Shown: positions 46,964-55,397 of the stretch, in pieces
Position numbering within the stretch: the stretch's first letter is position 1
Layout: every line of letters starts with the position of its first letter
Assembly: GCF_002441655.1 (NCBI RefSeq)
Contig: NZ_JXJU01000001.1
Location: forward strand, 186,001 to 250,000
Source of the DNA: Lactococcus fujiensis JCM 16395
GTDB taxonomy: Bacteria; Bacillota; Bacilli; Lactobacillales; Streptococcaceae
Direction of reading: 5' to 3'
DNA: 64,000 nt
Position numbers and translations under genes: made by a program
The notes under the pieces: generated by a model
What the model saw: only the letters and a program-made list of their open reading frames with translations
Databases searched by the model: none
What the model was told of the DNA's origin: nothing

Positions 46964-48172
46964 ATGGTAACTGTTAGAGCATTTAAGGCAATCCGCCCTG
47001 ACGAGAAAAAGGTATCACAAGTGGCGACGCTTCCCTATGACGTACTAGACTCTGATGAGGCACGCGATTTGGCTCAAGGAAATGCTTTTTCATTCTTGCA
47101 TATTGACAAAAGTGAGATTGATTTGCCAGCAAACACCGATAGTCATTCACAAATCGTCTATGATCAAGCAGCGACAAATTTGGCGGACTTTATCAATAAA
47201 GGTTGGTTGAAAAAAGAGGATAAGAATGAGCTTTATCTCTATGAATTAACAATGGATGGTCGCACTCAAACAGGTCTTGTAGCAACAACAGCCGTTGCTG
47301 AATATAACAACGGTGACATCAAGAAACATGAGTTTACATTGCCAGAAAAAGAACAGGATCGGATAAATCATTTTAAAACGACCATGGCCAATACAAGCCC
47401 TATTTTCTTGACCTACCGAGCAAAAGATGACATTCAAAATATAATGGGGAGCTGGAAAAATGACCATGCCCCGATTTATGATTTCGTCAGCTTTTACTAT
47501 GTTCGTCATCGAGTTTTTGCCATAAATGATAAGCAAACGATAAATGAATTGCAATTTTTATTCCAGACGGTTCCAAGTTTATATATTGCTGATGGTCATC
47601 ACCGATCGGCATCGGCGGCAAATGTTGGTCAGATATTGCAAACAAATGAATCGAAATATTTTTTGTCTGTTATTTTCCCAGATACTGAACTACAAATTTT
47701 AGATTATAATCGTCTCGTTTATCGTCCATTAGGTTCAGAATTCTGGAAAAATGTTGCACAAAAATTTGATATTCAAAAAATTGAACTAAATAAACCAACA
47801 CAAGTTCATCACATTCATGCCTTTACTAAATCAGGCTGGGTAAGGCTTATTCCTAAAGCCAATATTATTCCTACCGATCTCGTTCAAGCGTTAGATGTTT
47901 CGATTTTACAAAATGAAATTTTGGCCCCCTTGTTGGGGATTGATAATCCAAAAACTAGCCCCCACATCAAATTTGTTGGAGGAATTAGGGGACTAGAAGA
48001 ACTTGAAAAAGGTGTAGAAGAGGGCGCATCCATTGCATTTGCACTCTTCCCCCCAAGCATAACAGAATTATTAGCAGTTGCTGATGCAGGGAAAATTATG
48101 CCACCAAAATCAACTTGGTTCGAACCAAAATTACTCTCTGGACTCTTCCTCCATGACTTAAAAGATAAATGA
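46964..48172 (+). CDS. DUF1015 family protein
   Basis: 402 residues. N-terminal AIRPDEKKVSQVATLPYDV and central YIADGHHRSASAANV motifs define DUF1015, a family often linked to serA/serC in Firmicutes and regarded as a putative HTH/SpoOJ-like or kinase-like protein, without proven function. AAAGGAG upstream, start immediately after the serA stop, so it belongs to the serine operon. Confidence 0.9.
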   Translation: MVTVRAFKAIRPDEKKVSQVATLPYDVLDSDEARDLAQGNAFSFLHIDKSEIDLPANTDSHSQIVYDQAATNLADFINKGWLKKEDKNELYLYELTMDGRTQTGLVATTAVAEYNNGDIKKHEFTLPEKEQDRINHFKTTMANTSPIFLTYRAKDDIQNIMGSWKNDHAPIYDFVSFYYVRHRVFAINDKQTINELQFLFQTVPSLYIADGHHRSASAANVGQILQTNESKYFLSVIFPDTELQILDYNRLVYRPLGSEFWKNVAQKFDIQKIELNKPTQVHHIHAFTKSGWVRLIPKANIIPTDLVQALDVSILQNEILAPLLGIDNPKTSPHIKFVGGIRGLEELEKGVEEGASIAFALFPPSITELLAVADAGKIMPPKSTWFEPKLLSGLFLHDLKDK

Positions 48173-48201
48173 AAAAAAATGAGCATTTGCTCATTTTTTT
48201 A
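48172..48201. terminator. Bidirectional terminator between the serine operon and the GlsB-type gene
   Basis: ATGAGC/GCTCAT stem with an ATTT loop, flanked by A tract on the left and T tract on the right, so it can end transcription from both converging genes. Nearly identical to the terminator at 53982-54008. Confidence 0.9.
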
Positions 48202-48213
48202 TATATTAATAAG

Positions 48214-48456
48214 TTATTTGTTCGTCTTTCCTAAGACAAGTGAGACAACAAATACGACAATGACAGCGCCAATAATGGATGGAATCAAGGCCATTCCTGC
48301 GAGCGAAGGACCCCAATGACCAAAGAGGGCTTGACCAACCCATGCGCCAACAAGACCGGCAACTATGTTAGCAATCCAGCCCATTGCAGCTCCACGCCCC
48401 ATAATTGCACCTGCAATAGCACCAATAATAGCACCGACGATTAGTGACCAAATCAT
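48214..48456 (-). CDS. GlsB/YeaQ/YmgE family small membrane protein
   Basis: 80 residues, three hydrophobic Gly/Ala-rich helices (IVGAIIGAIAGAIMGRGAA, IANIVAGLVGAWVGQALFG, IPSIIGAVIVVFVVSLVLG). The family (formerly transglycosylase-associated protein) includes general-stress proteins; GlsB in enterococci sits with general-stress protein Gls24. No such partner is beside it here. On the minus strand, with AAAGGAGGA 9 nt before its ATG. Confidence 0.9.
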   Translation of the reverse strand: MIWSLIVGAIIGAIAGAIMGRGAAMGWIANIVAGLVGAWVGQALFGHWGPSLAGMALIPSIIGAVIVVFVVSLVLGKTNK

Positions 48457-48891
48457 AATAAATTCCTCCTTTATGTGAATTTTATGAAATAGTTTCTTAC
48501 TATTCTAATATAATTTTAACATAGGATTTAAATATATAATAGCAAATAGTCTTGAATTTTCAAAAATCATACAATTATCAGACAATCATTAGGGATATTT
48601 GTTTCATTTTGATTTCTTGATATTTTAGATTATAATAAAAATAAGAGAGAGTAGTAAAAAGAATACGATTCAATATTTTAAACAAATTGACTAAAAAAAT
48701 TCGTATAAACTTGTCCTAATTCAGCAAATAGATGTGATAAGTTCAGCTTTTTAGGGGATTATTATCGCTGAAATATCAATAATTGCTTGTAATATATTGA
48801 CAAACAAATGGGCTGTAATTTATAGAAACCATGTTAAAATTATATACGAAATAGGTTGACTCAAAATAGCTAAGAATTGGAGGGAGTAGAT
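48457..48891. other. 435-nt AT-rich intergenic region upstream of the Rgg gene
   Basis: Contains the leader of the minus-strand GlsB-type gene and two forward promoter candidates: TTGATT (48609-48614), 16 bp, TATAAT (48631-48636), and TTGACA (48797-48802), 18 bp, TATAGA (48821-48826). A TTGACTCAA palindrome lies at 48856-48864, just before the rgg ribosome site GGAGGG. Between the two promoters no ORF with a ribosome site is visible; I found no SHP-like pheromone gene on either strand. The upstream promoter could make a long leader or a small RNA. Confidence 0.5.
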
Positions 48892-49755
48892 ATGGTTTAT
48901 AGCAAATACGGACAAGTTTTTAGGGCTTTAAGGAAACAAAGAGGTTTATCACTTATATATTTCGAAAAAGTAGGGATTTCGAAATCAGCCCTTTCAATGT
49001 TTGAAACAGGGAAAACAATGCTCGCCTTTGATAAGTTGAACTTCGCCTTACAAGAGATGCATGTTTCTTTACAATTCTATAATCTGCTTTTGAATAACAA
49101 AGAATCCGACTACTTTCTAGTCAAATTTCGAAAAATTGATTTATCGTATTACAGTAACAATATAGAAGAATTGCATGAAATTCATAATGAACTAATTGAT
49201 TCTGAAGATAGCAGTATGTACGGAATTGCACTGGCAGCAAAAGCAAGGTATGCGGTCTTATCAGCCAAAGAAAAACATTATCTCGAACGCCTGTTCGGTT
49301 CCATAGAAATATGGGGACGCTATGAGCTATATTTACTTTTAAACACCCTTGATCAAATCAATATCTTTCAAGTTACAAAAACAGTCTTCTGGTTTCTAAG
49401 CGATGAAAAAGCCTATGATTACCTGCGGATAATCCCTGATTTTAGAATCTTATTCATGCGCATTGTTGTGATGTCAATATTCCGATTTTGTAAACTGGGG
49501 AAAAAAGATGTCGCTTATGCTTTTTATGAAAAAGCGAAAGATATTTCAGATCGCTTATCGTCAGAACTTGATATTGCCAATCAACTTTTCTTCAAATTTG
49601 CTGAAGGATATTGGATATACGCTTTCGAAGATCAATTAAAAGGGATTCAAATCATGAAAAGGATCATAAGAATTTTGACTGATTTAGAAAGTACTTGTTT
49701 AAGAAATATGCTTTTTCAGTACTATACGCTTATCACGAAAGATTCCGAAAAATAA
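48892..49755 (+). CDS. Rgg/GadR/MutR family transcriptional regulator
   Basis: 287 residues. N-terminal HTH (YGQVFRALRKQRGLSLIYFEKVGISKSALSMFE... region, residues 5-45) followed by an all-helical, TPR-like C-terminal domain with many aromatic residues, the architecture of Rgg-type regulators that bind short peptides. ATG 48892 has GGAGGG upstream; TTG 48877 overlaps that site. It is followed 178 nt later by the WxL operon in the same direction, which is its likely target. No peptide pheromone gene is seen, so ligand and activity are unknown. Confidence 0.8.
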   Translation: MVYSKYGQVFRALRKQRGLSLIYFEKVGISKSALSMFETGKTMLAFDKLNFALQEMHVSLQFYNLLLNNKESDYFLVKFRKIDLSYYSNNIEELHEIHNELIDSEDSSMYGIALAAKARYAVLSAKEKHYLERLFGSIEIWGRYELYLLLNTLDQINIFQVTKTVFWFLSDEKAYDYLRIIPDFRILFMRIVVMSIFRFCKLGKKDVAYAFYEKAKDISDRLSSELDIANQLFFKFAEGYWIYAFEDQLKGIQIMKRIIRILTDLESTCLRNMLFQYYTLITKDSEK

Positions 49756-49817
49756 TTGCATAGCAAAGTCTGCCGAGATGGTCTCAAAATTTATCCCCGT
49801 GATGGGCTAAGTATAAG

Positions 49818-49845
49818 GAAAGGAGGCGGTAAAATGTATAAGTAA
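49818..49845 (+). other. Orphan strong ribosome site followed by a three-codon ORF
   Basis: GGAAAGGAGG (49818-49827) is a near-perfect Shine-Dalgarno; 6 nt later ATG-TAT-AAG-TAA (49834-49845) encodes Met-Tyr-Lys only. It lies in the gap between rgg and the WxL genes. It may be a decayed gene start or a minimal leader ORF. Confidence 0.4.
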
Positions 49846-49889
49846 CACAGTATCATCTGGTCGAATAATTGGTCAGAACAATTTAAAAG

Positions 49890-49899
49890 TTGACGTCAA
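49890..49899. repeat. TTGACGTCAA palindrome upstream of the WxL operon
   Basis: Perfect 10-bp palindrome, 34 nt before the start codon of the first WxL gene. It could double as a -35 box, with CATTAG (49912-49917) as a poor -10. A related TTGACTCAA lies upstream of rgg, suggesting a shared operator. Confidence 0.4.
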
Positions 49900-49933
49900 A
49901 AACTTTAATCACATTAGAAAAAAGGAATACAAC

Positions 49934-50485
49934 ATGAAAAAAACATCTCTACTAATCACTTCATTAGCTTTATTATTTGGGCTTATCCCCATCGTCGCGA
50001 ACGCAGATACGGTATCGGGAACAACAGGATCAGGAACAGCAACAATCACATTGACGCCAGGAACTTTGCAATTTATTTCAGTTCCTGACTTCACTTTCGG
50101 AAGCCAGGCTGTCGGTGTCACAAGTGTCACATCGACAGCTCTTGCAACAGGTGCACTCACGGTCGGAGATTACAGTGGTGGTATAACAGGTTATAACGTG
50201 ACCGCTCAAATGACACAGGGATTTACTAATGGCACTTCAACATTAGTTACGCCAAACTTTACAGTTTCCTTAGGGAATAGTGAAGACGGAGCATTGACAG
50301 GCATTTCGGGAAACATCGCAACGACTTCAACTAAAATCGCCTCAGGAGCTGCAAATACATCTGCTGGGCAAGAAGCAACAATCGGAGGGGATGCTCAACT
50401 TACTATTACAAATGCCTCGGGTACGATGTACACACAAGGCAACTATTCGGCAACGATTGATTATACGCTTGGCGTAGGAATCTAA
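49934..50485 (+). CDS. WxL-like secreted surface protein
   Basis: 183 residues. Sec signal peptide at 1-24 (KKTSLLITSLALLFGLIPIV, cleavage after ANA). The mature part has WxL-domain character (TLTPGTLQFISVPDFTFG at the start, YSATIDYTLGVGI at the end) but the WxL tryptophans are replaced: the terminal motif is YTL instead of WTL. WxL domains bind peptidoglycan without covalent linkage. It heads an operon-like group with a DUF916/DUF3324 anchor and a large WxL protein. A terminator follows, so it may be expressed in excess over the other two. Confidence 0.8.
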   Translation: MKKTSLLITSLALLFGLIPIVANADTVSGTTGSGTATITLTPGTLQFISVPDFTFGSQAVGVTSVTSTALATGALTVGDYSGGITGYNVTAQMTQGFTNGTSTLVTPNFTVSLGNSEDGALTGISGNIATTSTKIASGAANTSAGQEATIGGDAQLTITNASGTMYTQGNYSATIDYTLGVGI

Positions 50486-50491
50486 TCCATT

Positions 50492-50530
50492 CCAGCTAGT
50501 TCGACAGCTTTGCCACTAGCTGGTTTTTTA
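50492..50530 (+). terminator. Terminator after the small WxL-like gene
   Basis: Perfect 9-bp stem CCAGCTAGT (50492-50500) / ACTAGCTGG (50515-50523), 14-nt loop, six T residues. Confidence 0.85.
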
Positions 50531-50580
50531 TCAAACAATGAACGAATTTATCAAATGTGACATATGAAAGGAAAAAAACG

Positions 50581-51663
50581 ATGTTCAAAAAATTATATAA
50601 AACCTTCTTAATAATGATGCTCATTTTGACATCGCTGATTCCTGTGGCTTCGGTCATGGCAGACACGGCATCAGACAATCAGCCTAATTTTTCTGTAAGT
50701 ATTGTCAAAAATCCACATCAGATAGGCAAACTCGGCTATTTTGACTTATCAGGCCTTGCACCAGGCCAGTCAACAACATTAGAGCTGATCGTCGGAAATC
50801 TTGGCTCTGACAGCATCACATTTGACGTTTCAGCCAATAATGCTGCGACAAATAGTAATTTGATTATTGATTACTCAGGTACTCTGGTGGCAGAGCAAAA
50901 ACTGACCGGTATTCACTTTGCTGATCTGGCAAAAGTCGTTCATCCTACAATTACGCTTGCAGCACATTCACAAACGACAGTGCAAGTGGTGGTCACAATG
51001 CCTCCTGTCAAATTTGACGGCCAGATTGTTGGAGGAATTTATCTGAAAAAGCATGAGACTACTGCTCAACAAAATAGTTCGGGTATTAAAAACACTTTTA
51101 GTTATGTGAATTCAGTCATTCTCCGTCAGGGTAATCAAAAACTGGTGGCTGCCCCTAAACTTTCATCGGCTAGTTATGCTGTGAAAGACACTCTTCCCTA
51201 CGTGATAGGGCATGTGAAAAATGAGATTCAGGCCTATGCCAATGAGGCTAAAGTGACACATCGGATCTTGGACAGCGAAGGTAAGGTCATCAAATCTATG
51301 ACCGAGACACTGCGCGCTTTTGCACCAAAGAGTGAGACTGATACCAGTTTGACACTAGACCATTTGCTGGCTCCAGGCAAGTATTACTATGTGATGAAAG
51401 TTGTTGCACATGGCACAACGACAGAGAGTAAGCAGCCGTTTATGGTCAATGCGACGGATGCAGCGGTGGCTGGTGTTTCGATGATTAATTCGATGCTCTG
51501 GTTAATCATCAGCTTAATCCTTTTATTTCTCCTCATTATCCTCTTTTTGCTCTGGTTCTTACTCTGGAAAAGACGTAAAAAAGAAGATGAAGATGAAGAT
51601 GAAGATGAAGATGGTACCGTGCGGGCAGATCACGAGAGCCATCCAAGGAGGAAGAAAAAATGA
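50581..51663 (+). CDS. DUF916/DUF3324 protein, WxL-complex membrane anchor
   Basis: 360 residues. Signal peptide (about 1-26, cleavage after VMA), then the DUF916 WxL peptidoglycan-binding domain (NFSVSIVKNPHQIGKLGYFDL, about 32-150), DUF3324 host-binding domain (about 155-300), a C-terminal membrane helix (LWLIISLILLFLLIILFLL) and a charged tail with a repeated Asp/Glu run. In Enterococcus such proteins assemble with WxL proteins at the cell surface. ATG 50581 has GAAAGGAAAA upstream; an in-frame GTG at 50557 would add a non-signal N-terminus. Its stop overlaps the next start (ATGA). Confidence 0.88.
   Translation: MFKKLYKTFLIMMLILTSLIPVASVMADTASDNQPNFSVSIVKNPHQIGKLGYFDLSGLAPGQSTTLELIVGNLGSDSITFDVSANNAATNSNLIIDYSGTLVAEQKLTGIHFADLAKVVHPTITLAAHSQTTVQVVVTMPPVKFDGQIVGGIYLKKHETTAQQNSSGIKNTFSYVNSVILRQGNQKLVAAPKLSSASYAVKDTLPYVIGHVKNEIQAYANEAKVTHRILDSEGKVIKSMTETLRAFAPKSETDTSLTLDHLLAPGKYYYVMKVVAHGTTTESKQPFMVNATDAAVAGVSMINSMLWLIISLILLFLLIILFLLWFLLWKRRKKEDEDEDEDEDGTVRADHESHPRRKKK
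51583..51612 (+). repeat. GAAGAT hexanucleotide repeat, five copies
   Basis: Thirty bases of perfect GAAGAT repeats encode the Glu-Asp run in the cytoplasmic tail of the DUF916/DUF3324 protein. Six-base units keep the frame if copy number changes, so tail length may vary between strains. Confidence 0.9.
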
Positions 51664-53528
51664 AAAAATTCTTCTCTATTTTCGCCATACTATTTGGTTT
51701 TCTAATATTTATACATCAGAATGTTTATGCAGCGGTGACGACACAGGTCATTAACGGCGTGTCCTGGCAAGTGGTGCAAAATGGGAATGATCTTAATAGT
51801 GTTATCAGCAGTGCCACATCAGGCTCGACGTTAAATATCCTCGCTGCGAATAACATTACCGCCACTAACGGATGCTCGCTTCCTACCAATTTGACCCTGA
51901 CGTTTGATTTGGGAGGTAATGCCCTTTACTTTGACAATGGCTTGAAGACCTACTATACATTGAGCAACGGAGATCATGTTACCCTTCAAAATGAAAATCA
52001 AGTCGCCACGGGGACGACGAATAGCTTTACGGGAACAAATGCAGCAGGGACAGCACAAAGTACAATTTACTACGCGAGTGCTGGGATTTTTGGAACATCC
52101 GGAAGTACTCCGACTGGTGCTAGCTTGACCTATAAAAATGTGGTGCAGGATTTAAGAACGATTACGAGTTGGGCAAATGCAGGAATGGCATTTTCGACAA
52201 TGGGTATGCAGGTTCAATTTTCTGGGCAAAATCTTCTCTATTACAACTATGATTCGGCCTATTACCTTGACTTTATGCAAGGCAATGGTTTTATTGTCTT
52301 AGATGGCAAAACGCAGATTTTAGGTGGTGACAAGAGCTTTAACTCCAGTCTGGTCAATGCGACTCAAAGTGGCTCCACCAATGCTACCGGCGGAATTGAC
52401 GTTGCGGTCGGCGCCGAGCTAGATATTAACTGGTCGTCCACGAATCAGAAGGGCTACTTTTATATCTCAAATGGAAAGCCTGGCACGACAGCTGTGACGG
52501 ACTTTCATATCCGCAACAATGGCACGCTTAACATGACACTTTCTGGTGCAACGAGTAATACGACGTCCATATTTGGAGCGAACACCATTTCAGGACCCAT
52601 CACATATGCCTTTGGTCCAAATTCAAACACGATGATTACAGCATCAGGCTTATTCAACATGAGCGCCACTTCGGGTTCTTTTACAACGTCCGTCGGATCG
52701 GATGCAAACTTTACCTACAATGCAGGTGCCAGTACAATATTTACAGGTACGCTTGGTTCATCTGATAAATTCACAATCAATTCGGCAAATAATGTTCGTT
52801 TTAATACTACGCTCTCAACTTCTACCTCAATCTTTGGAACAGATTCAACGATTATGCCAATTAACTTGCAGTTAGATCCGAGTGATGTTTTTGGTACGGG
52901 GTTTAGTATCAATGGATATAATTCATCAGGTACGTCAGTTTTAAGTGCTACCACAACCACAGGGGCTTATAATGTATTAGGAACTTTCCATTCAAGTTTA
53001 TCTGATTTGTCTAAATTAACAGGAAATAAGGTACCTACAAGTACGGAAATAACAACTTACCAATCCGCAGCACAGTTAGAATTTGTGAAAATGAATGCTG
53101 AATTGGCATTTAATCAAATTCCGACTGATAGTTCTATGATTTTTAATTCAGTTATCCAAGGCTCGCTAGCCAATGGTATTATTCCACGGGTTGCGGGAAC
53201 GGCCTCAAATATGTCATTCGGAATCACAGATACATATGGGAGTCCAAGTTTTAGTGTCCAAGCAACAGTCACTAATTCGACTTTACCAAGCACGATGAGT
53301 TTTGTTTGGGGGAGTGTCAGCACACCAACAACAAATTTAACTTTGGGAACGAGCGCATCAACCATTTTCAACTCAAACTCAAGTGGTGTCAGTTCTGATG
53401 GTGCAGGAAATTTCGCTTTAACTTTTGCTAATAATTCAGGCTTATTGATTCAAAGCAACAGTTCAAGAGTCTCTCCAGGGACTTATACTGCACAAATTAA
53501 TTGGACTTTGGTGTCGGGAATCCAATAA
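51660..53528 (+). CDS. Large WxL-domain surface protein
   Basis: 622 residues. Signal peptide (about 1-24, cleavage after VYA). The N-terminal part (about 30-420) is rich in Asn, Ser, Thr and Gly with repeating hydrophobic strands, like the pectate-lyase/parallel-beta-helix part of WxL proteins. The C-terminal WxL domain has the first motif in SFVWGSVS and the second in QINWTLVSG, at the very end. It should bind peptidoglycan and partner with the DUF916/DUF3324 anchor encoded just upstream. Probable role: surface adhesion or interaction with host or plant polymers; not shown by sequence. Confidence 0.82.
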   Translation: MKKFFSIFAILFGFLIFIHQNVYAAVTTQVINGVSWQVVQNGNDLNSVISSATSGSTLNILAANNITATNGCSLPTNLTLTFDLGGNALYFDNGLKTYYTLSNGDHVTLQNENQVATGTTNSFTGTNAAGTAQSTIYYASAGIFGTSGSTPTGASLTYKNVVQDLRTITSWANAGMAFSTMGMQVQFSGQNLLYYNYDSAYYLDFMQGNGFIVLDGKTQILGGDKSFNSSLVNATQSGSTNATGGIDVAVGAELDINWSSTNQKGYFYISNGKPGTTAVTDFHIRNNGTLNMTLSGATSNTTSIFGANTISGPITYAFGPNSNTMITASGLFNMSATSGSFTTSVGSDANFTYNAGASTIFTGTLGSSDKFTINSANNVRFNTTLSTSTSIFGTDSTIMPINLQLDPSDVFGTGFSINGYNSSGTSVLSATTTTGAYNVLGTFHSSLSDLSKLTGNKVPTSTEITTYQSAAQLEFVKMNAELAFNQIPTDSSMIFNSVIQGSLANGIIPRVAGTASNMSFGITDTYGSPSFSVQATVTNSTLPSTMSFVWGSVSTPTTNLTLGTSASTIFNSNSSGVSSDGAGNFALTFANNSGLLIQSNSSRVSPGTYTAQINWTLVSGIQ

Positions 53529-53565
53529 AAATTGTCAGTGATGAAGTCGGATATTTGTTCTCATA

Positions 53566-53574
53566 TGTTATAAT
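53566..53574 (+). promoter_or_regulatory. Extended -10 promoter for the ArsC/Spx-like gene
   Basis: TGTTATAAT with TATAAT at 53569-53574, 47 nt before the start codon. The -35 region is poor. Confidence 0.55.
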
Positions 53575-53620
53575 ATAAGAAATCCTTAATAGATATATAA
53601 CTAAATGATGAGGAGCAAAC

Positions 53621-53983
53621 ATGTATACGTTTTATTGGTATCCTAAATGTTCAACTTGTAAAAAAGCAAAAGCAATTTTAGACCAGAGAAAAATTGCTTA
53701 TGAGGCTATCGACATTAAAACTGAACCGCCTCAAGCAAAACAATTCGAGCAGTGGTTTAAGCAGGGGACTTTCCCTGAGAAGAAGTTTTTTAATACAAGT
53801 GGTCTCGTTTATCGCGCATTGAATTTGAAAGACAAATTTGATAATTTGTCTAGTTCGGAACGTGCCGCATTATTGTCATCAGATGGAATGTTGATTAAAA
53901 GGCCACTGATTATTAAAGATAATCAAATTGTGGCAGTTGGTTTCGATGAAGAGTTTTATCGGAATGAGTTAGCGAAAAAATAA
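53621..53983 (+). CDS. ArsC/Spx-family protein
   Basis: 120-residue thioredoxin-fold protein with the CSTCKKA motif (CXXC at residues 10-13), KKFFNTSG and LIKRPLII, typical of the ArsC/Spx/MgsR superfamily (YffB-like branch). It could be a thiol-redox regulator or a reductase. The RPL motif and CXXC fit, but Spx proper is usually about 130 residues with a distinct RNAP-binding face, and no arsenic genes are nearby. AGGAG upstream of the ATG. Confidence 0.8.
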   Translation: MYTFYWYPKCSTCKKAKAILDQRKIAYEAIDIKTEPPQAKQFEQWFKQGTFPEKKFFNTSGLVYRALNLKDKFDNLSSSERAALLSSDGMLIKRPLIIKDNQIVAVGFDEEFYRNELAKK

Positions 53984-54008
53984 AAAATGAGCCTTTGCTC
54001 ATTTTTTT
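53982..54008. terminator. Bidirectional terminator between convergent genes
   Basis: AAAAAATGAGC (53982-53992) / GCTCATTTTTT (53997-54007), CTTT loop. It overlaps the stop codon regions of the ArsC-like gene and of exoA on the opposite strand. Confidence 0.92.
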
Positions 54009-54867
54009 ATAATTCAAATTCTAATAAAATGGGGACATGGTCCAAACGTTCACCAGAATCCATTGGCTCTGATATTAATACTTGATCAGCGACGCGATTT
54101 GAAACGAGCCAATAATCAATTCTCCAGCCCGAATTATTTATCTTCGATGTCTTAGCCCGTTGAGCGAACCAGGTGTATATTGATTGACCTGATGGAAAGA
54201 CTTTTTCGATGTTTCCATGTAATTTGCGGAAACTATCAGTAAATCCAGCAGCCAGTAATTCACCGAATTTAGCACGTTCTTGGTCGGTAAATCCTGCAGA
54301 TTGGCGATTTCCTTTTGGATTTGCCAAATCAATCTCGGTGTAGGCAGCATTGAAGTCACCACAGGCAAAAACAGGTTTTTGAGCGTCGAGGCTTCGTAAA
54401 TAGGTTCGATATTGATCATCCCAATTTCCACGTAAATCAAGTCGTGTCAACCCTTCTTGAGCATTTGGTGTATAAACAGTCGTTACGAAAAAGTTGGGAA
54501 ATTCTAGCGTAATCATTCGTCCTTCAGAATCCATCGGTTCTGGTGCGTTAATTTCGGGGAAGGTCACGATGGGATCACCAAGACTCCGTTTGTAAATAAC
54601 CATGGTACCAGCGTAACCTTTACGAGCAGGAGCAACACTATTGCGATGAATAATGGCATATTCGGGGAATTTTGTTGCAATAATATCAAATAATTTGGCA
54701 ATTTTTTTTGCATCTTCAGATAATTTTGTTTCTTGAATTGCCAATACATCAGGGGCTTCAGAAGCAATTTTGTCGAATACAGCCATCGATAACGTCGCAC
54801 GTTCACTCGTCCCAGTCAGTGCCGCATTGAGTGAATCAATATTCCATGAGATAAATTTGTATTTCAT
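54007..54867 (-). CDS. exoA: Exodeoxyribonuclease III (AP endonuclease ExoA/XthA type)
   Basis: 286 residues, exonuclease-endonuclease-phosphatase family. Motifs: FISWNIDSLNAAL, LAIQETKLS (metal-binding glutamate), TVYTPNAQEGL, CGDFNAAYTEIDL, YTWFAQR and the C-terminal GERLDHVPILLEFEL with catalytic DH. It repairs abasic sites. Somewhat longer than E. coli XthA (268). It is on the minus strand and diverges from padR. Confidence 0.95.
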   Translation of the reverse strand: MKYKFISWNIDSLNAALTGTSERATLSMAVFDKIASEAPDVLAIQETKLSEDAKKIAKLFDIIATKFPEYAIIHRNSVAPARKGYAGTMVIYKRSLGDPIVTFPEINAPEPMDSEGRMITLEFPNFFVTTVYTPNAQEGLTRLDLRGNWDDQYRTYLRSLDAQKPVFACGDFNAAYTEIDLANPKGNRQSAGFTDQERAKFGELLAAGFTDSFRKLHGNIEKVFPSGQSIYTWFAQRAKTSKINNSGWRIDYWLVSNRVADQVLISEPMDSGERLDHVPILLEFEL

Positions 54868-54902
54868 TAAAATTTCCTTTGCTTTATTTCCGTGATAATT
54901 AC

Positions 54903-54911
54903 ATTATAACA
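54903..54911 (-). promoter_or_regulatory. Extended -10 promoter for exoA
   Basis: On the minus strand TGTTATAAT (TATAAT complement at 54903-54908), about 36 nt upstream of the exoA start codon. Confidence 0.55.
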
Positions 54912-54970
54912 CAAGAAAATTAAGCTTGAGTTCGTCAAATTTCAAAAACAAATATATTTAACACATTACC

Positions 54971-54999
54971 TTGACAAGCATAGTAATTTAGATTATAAT
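54971..54999 (+). promoter_or_regulatory. Consensus promoter for the padR-DUF4097 operon
   Basis: TTGACA (54971-54976), 17-bp spacer, TATAAT (54994-54999): a perfect sigma-70 type match. An imperfect AGTA...TACT dyad spans the -10 region (about 54982-55004) and may be the PadR autoregulatory operator. Confidence 0.85.
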
Positions 55000-55025
55000 A
55001 TACTCAAATAGAAAGAAGGTCAAAA

Positions 55026-55397
55026 TTGGCAGAGGAAATATCAAAAGATATGATTCGTGGACACATGGATGCGGTTATTCTCAACATCTTGTCACAAGCC
55101 GACAGCTACGGCTATGAGGTGTCCAAAACCGTCAAAAAGCTCAGTGAAAATCAATACGAAATCAATGAAGCAACGCTTTACACCGTTTTTCGTCGGTTGG
55201 AAAAATCTGGGCATATTGAGTCTTACTGGGGCGACGAAAGTCAAGGTGGGCGCAGAAAATATTACAAAATCACTGCTACTGGTTTGGAGAAACTAGCAAA
55301 CGCACGTGATTCCTGGCAATTCGCTCAGAAAATCATCACGAAATTAATCATGGGCACCATCGAAAATAAAGGAGACGATTCATGGAAGATTTACTGA
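55026..55397 (+). CDS. PadR family transcriptional regulator
   Basis: 123 residues from a TTG start with GAAAGAAGG upstream. Winged-helix with HMDAVILNILSQADSYGYEVS, INEATLYTVFRRLEKSG (recognition region) and the wing GGRRKYYKIT. PadR proteins with a DUF4097 partner are commonly autorepressors released by membrane or antibiotic stress. Overlaps the next gene by 16 nt. Confidence 0.92.
   Translation: MAEEISKDMIRGHMDAVILNILSQADSYGYEVSKTVKKLSENQYEINEATLYTVFRRLEKSGHIESYWGDESQGGRRKYYKITATGLEKLANARDSWQFAQKIITKLIMGTIENKGDDSWKIY

Noticed and set aside
48511-48580. Minus-strand 21-codon ORF (begins MIFENSRLF) as an Rgg-linked pheromone
   Set aside because: No ribosome site, and it lacks the hydrophobic C-terminal pattern of SHP peptides.
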